From assembly GCA_016722465.1 (NCBI GenBank), contig JADKJC010000001.1:1054001-1118000 (forward strand): 64,000 nt of DNA, given 5' to 3'. Numbering within the stretch: the first letter of the stretch is position 1; every line of letters starts with the position of its first letter. Below, piece by piece: positions 17,047-26,839 of this stretch. The stretch comes from Chitinophagaceae bacterium. Its GTDB lineage: Bacteria > Bacteroidota > Bacteroidia > Chitinophagales > Chitinophagaceae. The translations under genes were made by a program, and so were the position numbers. A model generated the notes under the pieces. That model did no database searches. It was not told the DNA's origin and worked only from the letters and a program-made list of their open reading frames with translations.

Positions 17047-18516
17047 ATGGGATGTGGAAGTTGCGGAACCAGTAGCACGCCGGGGGGATGTAAAAGTCAC
17101 GGCAGTTGCGCCAGCGGCAGTTGTAACCGAATGAACGTGTACGACTGGTTGGCCAACCTGCCATTTAGTGACCCGGAAAGCTCCTGCAAAATGGTGGAGG
17201 TAAGCTTTAACAATGGCAGCCACAAAGATTACTTTAGAAATAGCACCGGTCACTTTTTTGAAAAAGGGGAAATGATCGCTGTAGAAGGGGTAAGTGGTTT
17301 TGATGTGGGCAGCGTGAATATGACCGGGGAGTTGGTAAGGCTGCAGTTAAAAAAGAATAATATTAAGGAAGATAGTGCCGACATAAAAAAGATATTACGC
17401 AGGGCCAATGAAAACGACCTTGGCAAACTAAAGGAAACCAAGGCAAGGGAAAGAGATGTAATGATACGCAGCCGGGCTATTGCCAAACAACTAAACCTGG
17501 AAATGAAAGTGGCGGAAGTTGAAATACAGGCCGATGGCCGTAAAGCTACCTTCTTCTATATTGCAGACGACAGAGTTGATTTTCTTGAACTCATAAAAAT
17601 TTATGCAGGCGAGTTTAAAGTAAAAGTTGAAATGCGCCAGATTGGTGCCAGGCAGGAAGCTGGTAAAGTAGGCGGCATCGGCAGTTGTGGCAGGGAACTT
17701 TGCTGCAGTACCTGGCTCACCGATTTTAAAAGCGTCAATACCAATGCAGCCCGTTATCAAAATTTAAGCATCAATCAAACAAAACTCAGCGGCCAGTGCG
17801 GCAGGCTGAAATGCTGTTTGAATTATGAACTGGATACTTACCTGGATGCATTGCAGCATTTTCCGGATGATTGTGATAGCATAGAGATTGCAAGAGGCAG
17901 GGCATTTTTGGTAAAGAAAGATATTTTCCGCAACCTGATGTGGTACACCTTGCCCGACAGCAACAAACAATATCCATTAACGCTTGAGAGAGTAAAGAAA
18001 ATAAAATCACTTAACCAGCAAGGTATAAGGCCTGACGAACTGGAAGCTGTGGAAGTTACCAGCAAGAAACCGGTAGAAGTAGAACCGGCTTATGCGGATG
18101 TGGTAGGCCAGATCAGTTTACGCAGTCTCGAAAAAACCAGCCGTAAAAGAAGGGACCAGGAACGAAACCAAAACCCGGGCAACAGGCAAGGTGGCAATGA
18201 TAACAGAGGCCAGCAAAACAGGCCGCAACAAAACAGAAGTGGTGGTAATCCCAATCAGCCAAACAGGGAAGGCAACCAGCAGCAGGGAAACAGACCCCAA
18301 CAAAGACCACAACAGAACAGACCACAGCAGAGCCGGGGCGGCGCCAATCCAAACCAACCCAACAGGGAAGGCAACGAGCAGCAGGGAAACAGGCCGCAAC
18401 AGCAAAGGCATCCCCAGCAAAACAGGCCACAGCAAAGGCCTCCGCAGGAAAGGGGGCCCCAGCAACAAAGGCCAAAACAGGGACCTGGCAACAATGAAGG
18501 AAAAAATAATACGTAA
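17047..18516 (+). CDS. PSP1 domain protein (RicT/YaaT family) with long low-complexity tail
   Basis: The family includes Bacillus RicT, part of an iron-sulphur complex that affects RNA processing and development. The N-terminus is cysteine-rich (MGCGSCGTSS, then CKSHGSCASGSC). The PSP1 core spans about residues 60-330 and includes SCGRELCCSTWL and SGQCGRLKCCLNYE, the conserved paired-cysteine blocks. From about residue 365 to the end the protein is almost only N, Q, R, P and G, with a repeated unit around NPNQPNREGN and GNRPQQ, likely a disordered, basic, RNA-binding-type tail. The ATG at 17047 is the only start that keeps the conserved N-terminus. Single gene, ended by a terminator. Confidence 0.9.
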   Translation: MGCGSCGTSSTPGGCKSHGSCASGSCNRMNVYDWLANLPFSDPESSCKMVEVSFNNGSHKDYFRNSTGHFFEKGEMIAVEGVSGFDVGSVNMTGELVRLQLKKNNIKEDSADIKKILRRANENDLGKLKETKARERDVMIRSRAIAKQLNLEMKVAEVEIQADGRKATFFYIADDRVDFLELIKIYAGEFKVKVEMRQIGARQEAGKVGGIGSCGRELCCSTWLTDFKSVNTNAARYQNLSINQTKLSGQCGRLKCCLNYELDTYLDALQHFPDDCDSIEIARGRAFLVKKDIFRNLMWYTLPDSNKQYPLTLERVKKIKSLNQQGIRPDELEAVEVTSKKPVEVEPAYADVVGQISLRSLEKTSRKRRDQERNQNPGNRQGGNDNRGQQNRPQQNRSGGNPNQPNREGNQQQGNRPQQRPQQNRPQQSRGGANPNQPNREGNEQQGNRPQQQRHPQQNRPQQRPPQERGPQQQRPKQGPGNNEGKNNT

Positions 18517-18526
18517 ACATAATTGA

Positions 18527-18556
18527 AAACGTCAGGAGCAATCCCTGGCGTTTTTT
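18527..18556 (+). terminator. Intrinsic terminator after the PSP1 gene
   Basis: An 11-bp stem (AAAACGTCAGG with CCTGGCGTTTT, one G-T pair) is followed by six T. Confidence 0.88.
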
Positions 18557-18580
18557 ATATTTACTTTTTTAAAATTGACT

Positions 18581-19486
18581 ATGTCCATCTCAGTAACTAA
18601 CCTCACCAAAATATACGGCACACAAAAAGCGGTCAACAATATTTCATTCAACATCAATAAAGGCGAGATCGTTGGCTTCCTCGGCCCCAATGGCGCAGGT
18701 AAAAGCACTACCATGAAGATCATTACCGGCTATATAGAAGCCGATGGCGGAAAAGCGGAAGTGTGTGGTGAAGTGGTAGGCACCAATTCTCTTTCTACAA
18801 AAAAGAAGATCGGGTATTTACCGGAGGCCAATCCATTATACTTTGATATGTATGTGAGGGAGTACCTGGAATTTATAGCGGGAATTCATGAAATTAAGAA
18901 TGCGAAAGCAACAATTGAAGCAGTAATTGACACTGTTAAACTGAAACTGGAAGCCAATAAAAAAATCGGGCAACTCAGTAAAGGCTATAAACAAAGGGTG
19001 GGTATTGCTGCTGCGCTGATACATGATCCTGAAGTGTTGATCCTGGACGAACCAACCTCAGGTCTTGATCCCAATCAAATAGTTGAGATAAGAGACGTAA
19101 TAAAAAATTTAAGCAGGGATAAAACAGTTTTGTTCTCCTCTCATATTCTGCAGGAGGTGGAAGCTATGTGCGACAGGGTGATCATCATCAACCGGGGAAA
19201 TATAGTTGCAGATGACCTGTTGAGTAATTTACAGAAATCAACTACCACCCAGCAACAAATAGTGGTAGCGTTTAAAGGAAGTATTCAGCTTGAAGAACTT
19301 TCGGCGTTAAATAATTTAATCAGTACCAAACAACTTTCAACTTTCAGTTTTCAACTTTCAACAGATAATGCAGATGCATTAAAGAAAGAAATCCTTCAAT
19401 TGTCAATTGATAAAAACCTGGATGTTGTTTCCTTACAAAGTACCGAACATAGCCTGGAAGATATTTTCAGGGAGTTGACCAATTAA
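18581..19486 (+). CDS. GldA-like ABC transporter ATP-binding protein
   Basis: A 301-residue ATPase with Walker A GPNGAGKST, signature LSKGYKQRVG, Walker B VLILDEPTSGLDP and switch histidine SSHIL. The segments IGYLPEANPLYFDMYVREYL and NINKGEIVGFLGP closely follow GldA, the ATPase of the gliding-associated GldAFG exporter of Flavobacterium. The permease genes gldF and gldG are not next to it, so the partner must be elsewhere. The C-terminal roughly 85 residues are variable and contain a serine/phenylalanine/glutamine-rich stretch (KQLSTFSFQLSTDN). The ATG at 18581 is preferred over the TTG two codons upstream. Role in motility or secretion is inferred from the family only. Confidence 0.85.
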   Translation: MSISVTNLTKIYGTQKAVNNISFNINKGEIVGFLGPNGAGKSTTMKIITGYIEADGGKAEVCGEVVGTNSLSTKKKIGYLPEANPLYFDMYVREYLEFIAGIHEIKNAKATIEAVIDTVKLKLEANKKIGQLSKGYKQRVGIAAALIHDPEVLILDEPTSGLDPNQIVEIRDVIKNLSRDKTVLFSSHILQEVEAMCDRVIIINRGNIVADDLLSNLQKSTTTQQQIVVAFKGSIQLEELSALNNLISTKQLSTFSFQLSTDNADALKKEILQLSIDKNLDVVSLQSTEHSLEDIFRELTN

Positions 19487-19557
19487 ACCAAAAAATAATG
19501 CTGCTGCAAATCACATTCATTTATGCTGTAAATCATTAAAAATAAATGCCGGCTATG

Positions 19558-19588
19558 TTTGCGGCATAGTACGTATTTTGTTTCTTTG
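19558..19588 (+). promoter_or_regulatory. Promoter of eno
   Basis: TTTG (19558-19561), a spacer of exactly 19 bases and TTTCTTTG (19581-19588) fit the Bacteroidota promoter pattern with one mismatch in the -7 box. It lies 36 bases ahead of the enolase ATG. Confidence 0.55.
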
Positions 19589-19612
19589 CAATCAATATTT
19601 AAATCAAAATAA

Positions 19613-20912
<1,300 letters not shown>

Positions 20913-20939
20913 AAGTTCAAAGCAGGCTATTCTATCAAG

Positions 20940-21293
20940 ATGGAAAATAATACTGAAAATACTACAGCCTCTTCAAAGCCCCTTACTGGCAGGGGCTTTG
21001 GCAGGTTAGCCTGGCTCAAGAACAAGTATCTTATAGCAGGCGCATTCTTTTTAGTATGGATGTTATTTTTCGATCCTAAAGATATTGGTTCAGCTATCAA
21101 TCGCTGGCGCCAGTACCGGGAACTACAGGCAAGTGAGCAACAACTCACAAAAAAAATAGACGATACCAAACTGGAATTGGGCCAATTGAAGAGTAATGCC
21201 CAAACCATTGAAAAATACGCCCGGGAAAAGTACCTGATGAAGAAAGATAATGAAGATCTTTTCATTGTAAATGAGGCCAAAAAGGAAAAATAA
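20940..21293 (+). CDS. Septum formation initiator family protein (DivIC/FtsB type)
   Basis: A 117-residue bitopic membrane protein: a short cytoplasmic part, one membrane helix (YLIAGAFFLVWMLFF, about residues 30-45), then a coiled coil (ELQASEQQLTKKIDDTKLELGQLKSN) and the family end AREKYLMKKDNEDLFIV. DivIC/FtsB proteins form a periplasmic coiled-coil complex with FtsL and FtsQ at the division site. It starts 28 bases after eno; the eno-divIC order is frequent in Bacteroidota and Firmicutes, which supports both calls. Confidence 0.88.
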   Translation: MENNTENTTASSKPLTGRGFGRLAWLKNKYLIAGAFFLVWMLFFDPKDIGSAINRWRQYRELQASEQQLTKKIDDTKLELGQLKSNAQTIEKYAREKYLMKKDNEDLFIVNEAKKEK

Positions 21294-21381
21294 ACCAATT
21301 ATTCTAAGCAATATTCATCCTCAATGGTCGTTTATAGACTTGGATAATTGATAATTAATTTCTTAACAAGCTTTTTAACTT

Positions 21382-21618
21382 ATGCACAGCATCACACAAG
21401 AGGAGTTGCTACAGTACATGTATGCAGAAACTTCCATCGAAAAAACAGCCGCTATCAAGGCAGCTTTACAAACGGATTGGAACCTAAGGGAACAGTATGA
21501 AGTGTTAGTCTCGGCTCAGCAAAACCTTGAAAAAGTAACGCTTGCTCCCCGTAAAAAGGCCATCGATTTCATCCTGAATTATGCTAATAAACAGGTAAAA
21601 GAGTTTACCGAGCAATAA
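21382..21618 (+). CDS. Small conserved soluble protein, 78 aa
   Basis: A 78-residue, mostly helical protein beginning MHSITQEELLQYMYAETS and with a basic central motif LAPRKKAIDFILNYANKQVK. The N-terminal part resembles the start of anti-sigma-like proteins (EELLQYMYAE, then a helix ending EQYEVL), but there is no zinc site and no membrane helix. The same kind of small protein is common next to cell-division and repair genes in Bacteroidota; its function is not known to me. It sits between the DivIC-type gene and nth, with a terminator immediately after it. Confidence 0.65.
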   Translation: MHSITQEELLQYMYAETSIEKTAAIKAALQTDWNLREQYEVLVSAQQNLEKVTLAPRKKAIDFILNYANKQVKEFTEQ

Positions 21619-21660
21619 TTAAGGGCCGGTTCCGGCAAACTAATTTTTAAACTAATTTCG

Positions 21661-21688
21661 TCCTCCGGTTAATTCCGGGGGATTTTTT
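21661..21688 (+). terminator. Intrinsic terminator abutting the nth start codon
   Basis: TCCTCCGG pairs with CCGGGGGA across a six-base loop, followed by seven T. The T-run ends one base before the ATG of nth, so nth must be translated from read-through transcripts or have an upstream promoter overlapping the hairpin. Confidence 0.75.
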
Positions 21689-21689
21689 T

Positions 21690-22352
21690 ATGACTAAACA
21701 GCAACGCTACCAATATACCATTGATTACTTTTCTGCCAATAGCCCGGAGGCCGAAACAGAATTATTGTACGACAACCCTTTTCAATTACTGGTGGCAGTT
21801 ATTCTGTCAGCTCAATGCACCGATAAACGGGTGAACCTTACTACCCCGGGCATCTTTGCTGGTTATCCCAATGCAGCAACAATGAGCCGTGCAACATTTG
21901 AAGATCTGTTTCCCCTGATAAAAAGCATTTCTTACCCCAATAATAAAACCAAACACCTGATTGGGATGGCCAATATGCTCATGGAGAAATTCAATGGAGA
22001 AGTTCCGATGACAGTAAATGAATTGATATTGTTGCCAGGTGTGGGGAGAAAAACAGCAAATGTCATCACTTCAGTAGTTGATGAACAGCCTAATATGGCA
22101 GTTGATACCCACGTATTCAGGGTAAGTGCAAGAATTGGGCTTACTACCAACGCCAAAACACCTCTTTCTGCTGAAAAACAGCTCATTAAACATATTCCCG
22201 TAAAATATATTCACAAAGCCCATCATTGGCTCATTTTGCATGGCAGGTATACCTGCATTGCCAGGAACCCCAAATGCAGCAGCTGCGGCATAAAAGAAGT
22301 CTGTAAATTTTATAACAACAATCTTAAAAAACGGAATAAAATTCAGGAATAA
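21690..22352 (+). CDS. nth: Endonuclease III (DNA glycosylase/AP lyase)
   Basis: This base-excision repair enzyme removes oxidised pyrimidines and nicks abasic sites. The 220-residue protein shows LSAQCTDKRVN, the helix-hairpin-helix LPGVGRKTANV with the catalytic lysine, the catalytic aspartate in AVDTHVFRVSARIGL, and the C-terminal [4Fe-4S] site C-x6-C-x2-C-x5-C (CIARNPKCSSCGIKEVC). All key residues are present. It begins directly after a terminator hairpin. Confidence 0.96.
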   Translation: MTKQQRYQYTIDYFSANSPEAETELLYDNPFQLLVAVILSAQCTDKRVNLTTPGIFAGYPNAATMSRATFEDLFPLIKSISYPNNKTKHLIGMANMLMEKFNGEVPMTVNELILLPGVGRKTANVITSVVDEQPNMAVDTHVFRVSARIGLTTNAKTPLSAEKQLIKHIPVKYIHKAHHWLILHGRYTCIARNPKCSSCGIKEVCKFYNNNLKKRNKIQE

Positions 22353-22423
22353 TCGTTTAATTTGTGGAAATTTCCTTTATTTTAAGGATACTAATGTTCA
22401 TTCTCAAAGGAACCTAATACTGC

Positions 22424-23383
22424 ATGAAAAGAATTACACTGCTGATAGCAACAACTTTACTGTTCATTGCTGCCGGGAAAAGGGCTTCTGCACAATACTA
22501 TTTTTACGATGCATCTTCGTATAACAATCCTGTTATGTTTGAATTCGGGGCTTCTGCCGGAATCATGAATTGCCTCACTGATCTGGGAGGAAAAAAAGGG
22601 CTGGGCAAAAAATTTACAAAGGACATGAACCTTGGTAATAACCAGTTAAATGGAAGCATTTATTTGATGGCGACTTACAAAGAAGCTATTTCTATCAGGC
22701 TGGAAGGTACTTTTGGGCAAATAAAATCTTATGACAGCATCCTGATAAATGAGAAAGACAATACCAATGGCAGGTATCAAAGAAACCTCAATTTCAAAAG
22801 CAAAATCTCAGAAATTTCGTTGATAGCAGAGTTTCACCCACTTTTTATGTTTATTGACTGGTCTTTACGAGACGATCAGGATCCACCCAGAATATCTCCT
22901 TACCTGGCTGCAGGAATTGGTTATTTTTCGTTTAATCCACAGGCAAAATCAAGAAGGGGCGATTGGGTTGACCTTCAGCCGTTGAGTACCGAAGGCCAGG
23001 GATTTATAGAATACCCTGAAAGAAAACCCTATAAATTAACCCAAATGAATATCCCAATTGGCATTGGGTTAAGATATGAATTGTCACCAACATTCAATCT
23101 TCGGGCAGAACTTTTACACCGTACACTGTTTACAGATTATTTAGATGATGTAAGCACTAAGTATATTGATAAATCTCTTTACTCCAATTATTTTACACCA
23201 GGCAGTACCGAATGGCAGGATGCAGTTGACTTATCAAGTAACCAACGTAATAATACAGGGCCAGATAACTTTCAGTACAGGAAAACGGAAGGTGGTATCA
23301 GGGGTAATCCTAAAAATAAAGACTCCTATTTTACATTCAATATAAAAATTGGATTAACCTTTGGAAGGGAAAGAATCAGGTAA
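22424..23383 (+). CDS. DUF6089-type outer-membrane beta-barrel protein
   Basis: A 319-residue exported protein with signal peptide (MKRITLLIATTLLFIAAGKR ending ASAQ) and a barrel-like C-terminal part with alternating hydrophobic strands (ISEISLIAEFHPLFMFID, ISPYLAAGIGYFSFNP, IPIGIGLRYELSPTFNLRAELLHR). The start YYFYDASSYNNPVMFEFGAS, a conserved GIMNCLTDLGG and the final FTFNIKIGLTFGRERIR fit the Bacteroidota family with domain DUF6089, an outer-membrane protein of unknown function. Single gene, ended by a strong terminator and convergent with atpA. Confidence 0.8.
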   Translation: MKRITLLIATTLLFIAAGKRASAQYYFYDASSYNNPVMFEFGASAGIMNCLTDLGGKKGLGKKFTKDMNLGNNQLNGSIYLMATYKEAISIRLEGTFGQIKSYDSILINEKDNTNGRYQRNLNFKSKISEISLIAEFHPLFMFIDWSLRDDQDPPRISPYLAAGIGYFSFNPQAKSRRGDWVDLQPLSTEGQGFIEYPERKPYKLTQMNIPIGIGLRYELSPTFNLRAELLHRTLFTDYLDDVSTKYIDKSLYSNYFTPGSTEWQDAVDLSSNQRNNTGPDNFQYRKTEGGIRGNPKNKDSYFTFNIKIGLTFGRERIR

Positions 23384-23412
23384 TAATAAATGTTATTGAG
23401 CATATAAAAAAT

Positions 23413-23441
23413 AAAGCACCTTTTTAGGGTGCTTTTTTTTT
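23413..23441 (+). terminator. Intrinsic terminator after the DUF6089 gene
   Basis: AAAGCACC pairs with GGTGCTTT around a short T-rich loop, followed by a run of T. Confidence 0.88.
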
Positions 23442-23469
23442 GATAAGATGCCACATAAAAGCAGCCTTC

Positions 23470-23510
23470 ACTAAAATAAAGATGCCGTTCCAACATGTTG
23501 AAACGGCATC
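23470..23510 (-). terminator. Intrinsic terminator of the ATP synthase operon
   Basis: Read on the minus strand, a 9-bp stem (GATGCCGTT with AACGGCATC) encloses the palindrome CAACATGTTG and is followed by a T-rich tract, 17 bases after the atpA stop. Confidence 0.82.
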
Positions 23511-23526
23511 TGCAATAAAAATTATT

Positions 23527-25104
23527 TTATTTATACTGCGGCATTAATCCTTTTGCCAGTTCAGTCATTTTCTTCAATCCTTCTTCAGGCAAATTACCTT
23601 TTTTAAATTCTCCCAGCACTTCGGGAAGTTTGTTCTCCATTTCCAGCAAAAAGTGTTCTTCAAATGCTTTTACATGCTTAACAGCAACATCTTTCAACAA
23701 TCCCTGTGTACCAAGATAAATGATGGCTACTTGTTTTTCTACACTGAATGGAGAATACTGCGGTTGCTTTAATATTTCCACGTTTCTTGCACCTTTATCA
23801 ATTACATTCTTTGTAGCAGCATCAAGGTCGCCACCAAACTTAGAGAATGCTTCCAGCTCACGGTAAAGAGCCTGATCCAGTTTTAATGTACCAGCTACTT
23901 TTTTCATTGATTTGATCTGTGCATTACCTCCCACACGGCTTACGCTGATACCCACGTTAATTGCAGGGCGGATACCTGAGTTAAACAGGTTACCCTCCAG
24001 GAATATCTGTCCGTCGGTGATAGAGATTACGTTGGTTGGAATGTATGCAGATACGTCACCAGCCTGTGTTTCAATAACGGGCAAGGCTGTTAAAGAACCT
24101 CCTCCTTTTACCAAATGCCTGATAGACTCGGGAAGATCATTCATCTGCTTTGCAATATCATCTCTTGAGATAACTTTTGCTGCCCTTTCCAATAAACGGC
24201 TATGCAGGTAGAATACGTCACCGGGATAAGCCTCACGGCCAGGTGGACGACGCAACAACAAAGATACCTCACGGTAAGCTACCGCCTGTTTAGAAAGATC
24301 ATCATAAATGATCAATGCCGGCCTGCCGGTATCACGGAAAAATTCACCAATCGATGCACCAGCAAACGGAGCGTAGAACTGTAAAGGGGCAGGATCAGAT
24401 GCAGAAGCAGCAACAATGGTTGTATATGCCATTGCACCATTTTCTTCCAGCGTCCGCATAATACCGGCAATGGTTGAAGCTTTTTGCCCGATCGCTACAT
24501 ATATACAATAAACAGGCTTACCTGCTGCATAAAATTCCTTTTGATTGATGATGGTATCCACTGCAATCGCAGTTTTACCAGTCTGGCGGTCACCAATGAT
24601 CAATTCCCTCTGGCCACGGCCGATAGGAATCATCGCATCGATCGCTTTGATACCTGTTTGCAGCGGTTCTTTTACAGGCTCCCTGAAAATTACACCTGGT
24701 GCTTTACGCTCCAGCGGCATTTCATATAGTTCGCCCTGGATCGGGCCCTTACCATCAATTGGTTCGCCCAGTGTATTGATAACACGGCCGCACATACCAT
24801 CGCCCACTTTAATAGAGGCGATTTTGTCGGTACGCTTTACTTTATCACCCTCTTTGATTTCGCTGCTGTCACCCATCAATACCACACCCACGTTGTCTTC
24901 TTCCAGGTTCAATGCAATGGCTTTTACACCGTTGTCAAATTCTACCAGCTCACCGCTACGCACATTGTTCAACCCGTACACACGGGCAATACCATCACCC
25001 ACCTGTAATACAGTTCCCACTTCTGCTAAACTAGCACCTGCATTAAAGTTGCTTAGCTGCTGGCGAAGGATCGCCGAAATTTCATCTGGTTTAATATCTG
25101 CCAT
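23527..25104 (-). CDS. atpA: F0F1 ATP synthase subunit alpha
   Basis: Subunit alpha forms the catalytic hexamer with beta and carries the non-catalytic nucleotide site. The 525-residue protein has the P-loop [26 protein letters not shown], and the conserved [15 protein letters not shown] segment containing the arginine finger, plus the N-terminal delta-binding region. It is the last gene of the cluster; a terminator follows at once, and the usual next gene atpG (gamma) is not here, so gamma, beta and epsilon are encoded elsewhere. Confidence 0.98.
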   Translation of the reverse strand: MADIKPDEISAILRQQLSNFNAGASLAEVGTVLQVGDGIARVYGLNNVRSGELVEFDNGVKAIALNLEEDNVGVVLMGDSSEIKEGDKVKRTDKIASIKVGDGMCGRVINTLGEPIDGKGPIQGELYEMPLERKAPGVIFREPVKEPLQTGIKAIDAMIPIGRGQRELIIGDRQTGKTAIAVDTIINQKEFYAAGKPVYCIYVAIGQKASTIAGIMRTLEENGAMAYTTIVAASASDPAPLQFYAPFAGASIGEFFRDTGRPALIIYDDLSKQAVAYREVSLLLRRPPGREAYPGDVFYLHSRLLERAAKVISRDDIAKQMNDLPESIRHLVKGGGSLTALPVIETQAGDVSAYIPTNVISITDGQIFLEGNLFNSGIRPAINVGISVSRVGGNAQIKSMKKVAGTLKLDQALYRELEAFSKFGGDLDAATKNVIDKGARNVEILKQPQYSPFSVEKQVAIIYLGTQGLLKDVAVKHVKAFEEHFLLEMENKLPEVLGEFKKGNLPEEGLKKMTELAKGLMPQYK

Positions 25105-25123
25105 AAAAATGTATGTTTAAAAA

Positions 25124-25161
25124 GGCCTCACCCTCATTCCCTCTCCAAAGAGAGGGAGGTC
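25124..25161. repeat. Short palindromic repeat, CTCTCC-TTTGGA family, between atpH and atpA
   Basis: CCTCACCCT followed by CCCTCTCC-AAA-GAGAGGG is the reverse of the element at 13318-13349. The perfect CCCTCTC/GAGAGGG stem would form a hairpin in the atpH-atpA mRNA spacer. Confidence 0.55.
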
Positions 25162-25236
25162 AGACATTGGTTAATAATTCACTTCTTGTTTTTTACAATT
25201 CAACATTTTATCACTTCTCCTCTTCCATTTCAACCA

Positions 25237-25800
25237 CTACCTGATCTTATGGATATACTCGTTATCCATGAATTGCTTTTTAATGTCTTTAAGGTCTCTC
25301 TGAATGCTGGCATCTACCAATGTGCCTTCCATTTCCAGTACAAATCCACCTATGAGCTCATCTTTTACGGTTGCTTCCAGTTCGATATTTTGCATGTAAG
25401 TAGATGATTGGATTTTGCTTACAATTTCATTTTTAATCTCTTCAGAAACAGGGGTGGCTGTAGTCAGCTTAACCCTGTAAATGTTCCTTAGTTTATTGAA
25501 CTGCTCTACATAAGCGTCTGCAATTTCAAGCATATTACTTTCCCTTCCTTTGCGAACGAGCAGGCGGATGAATGAACCGGTAATATTACTTACCCTGTTG
25601 GTTACAACAGAATCTATGATCTTTTCCTTAGCGCTTGGCTTAATGATGGGGCTACGCAAAACAGCTGTAAAATCAGGATTTGTTTTACCCATACCCTGCA
25701 GCATTTTCATGTCTGCACATACAGCATCTACCTGGTTCATTTCTGTTGCCAGATCCAATAAACTTTTTGCGTACCTGCCTGCTAAACGTGGATTGTGCAT
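25237..25800 (-). CDS. atpH: F0F1 ATP synthase subunit delta
   Basis: Delta connects the top of F1 to the peripheral stalk. The 187-residue protein starts MHNPRLAGRYAKSLLDLATE, has the conserved central VLRSPIIKPSAKEKII and ends in the family motif DELIGGFVLEMEGTLVDAS with RDLKDIKKQF. It lies 18 bases after atpF and 132 bases before atpA in the operon. Confidence 0.95.
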   Translation of the reverse strand: MHNPRLAGRYAKSLLDLATEMNQVDAVCADMKMLQGMGKTNPDFTAVLRSPIIKPSAKEKIIDSVVTNRVSNITGSFIRLLVRKGRESNMLEIADAYVEQFNKLRNIYRVKLTTATPVSEEIKNEIVSKIQSSTYMQNIELEATVKDELIGGFVLEMEGTLVDASIQRDLKDIKKQFMDNEYIHKIR

Positions 25801-25818
25801 ATAAAAGGTGCTGTGTAC

Positions 25819-26312
25819 TTAATTAAGCTTAGCTTCTTCAGCTAATTGTTTGATGTATGTTTCCTGGTCGGTTTTATTGGACAGTTCCCTGCGTAAAACT
25901 TTCTCACTTACTTCAATTACCAGTTTACCTACCTGGTTTTTGATATCAGTAAGCGCTGCCATTTTTTGGTTGGTGATGGAAGCGTGTGCATCTGCAATGA
26001 TTTTAGCGGCCTGAACCTTGGCTTCTTCCTTAGCATCGTTGATCATTCTGTCCTTAATTTCCTTGGCTTCTTTTAATAATACTGCCCTTTCTTCACGTGC
26101 CTGTGCCAGAATCGCTTCATTGTCATTTTTTAACTGGGCCATTTCCAGTTTTACTTTTCGGCAGTAGCAATGGAGCCGGCAATGTTTGCTTCCCTGTCAT
26201 TCAACCCTTTAATGATAGCAGGCCATGCAAATTTTTTCAGAATGAAGAACACCACCAAAAAAGCGAGGAGTGTCCAAACCAATAAACCTAAATCCGGTGT
26301 AAGTAATTGCAT
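25819..26312 (-). CDS. atpF: F0F1 ATP synthase subunit b, frame broken by one missing base
   Basis: Subunit b is the membrane-anchored peripheral stalk. The 5' part (MQLLTPDLGLLVWTLLAFLV with VFFILKKFAWPAIIKGL and NDREANI) is in a different frame from the 3' part (AQLKNDNEAILAQAREERAV and onward). They join at a run of four T on the plus strand (26155-26158); one more T there restores EKVKLEMAQ and gives 164 residues, the normal length. Since the operon has the only candidate b subunit in view and the protein is needed for ATP synthase, a sequencing error is the simplest explanation. A 248-base spacer with a terminator separates it from atpE. Confidence 0.92.
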
Positions 26313-26336
26313 TTTTAGAAAATTAAAAATGTATAA

Positions 26337-26391
26337 TAAATTCTGTACTGTTCAATATTGATATTCTGTACAAGAGTGCGACGCCAATGAA
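26337..26391. repeat. Bipartite repeated element, copy 2 (5' box at 26368-26391)
   Basis: GTACAAGAGTGCGACGCCAA plus TGAA at 26368-26391 repeats the element at 16939. Its second box AGCCAGGTTCAAAA follows at 26409-26422 on the same strand, at the same spacing as in copy 1. Relative to the downstream gene (atpF, minus strand) this copy is inverted compared with copy 1, so it is not simply a promoter of fixed direction. Confidence 0.65.
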
Positions 26392-26418
26392 TTTGATGTT
26401 TGCACAAAAGCCAGGTTC

Positions 26419-26468
26419 AAAAAAATTTTAAAAATACTGCATCCGCCGCCCTGTGCTTTGGATGCAGT
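26419..26468 (-). terminator. Intrinsic terminator between atpE and atpF
   Basis: On the minus strand ACTGCATCC and GGATGCAGT form a perfect 9-bp stem around a 15-base loop, followed directly by a T-rich tract (26421-26435). It lies about 90 bases after the atpE stop and could make atpB-atpE mRNA more abundant than the rest, which suits the high copy number of subunit c. Confidence 0.75.
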
Positions 26469-26560
26469 AAGAGGTTGAAGAGGTTTAAGGTTTAAGGTTT
26501 AAAGTTCAATACAAATAGATTGCGGGAACCTTAAACTTTCAACGATTAAACTTTAAACTT

Positions 26561-26815
<255 letters not shown>

Positions 26816-26839
26816 TTATGTTGATTAAAAAATAAACGA

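Noticed and set aside
18113..18541. Long cysteine/valine/leucine-rich open frames on the minus strand opposite the PSP1 gene tail
   Set aside because: They are the antisense of the N/Q/R/P/G-rich repeat and owe their length to biased codons; no start context, no family features.
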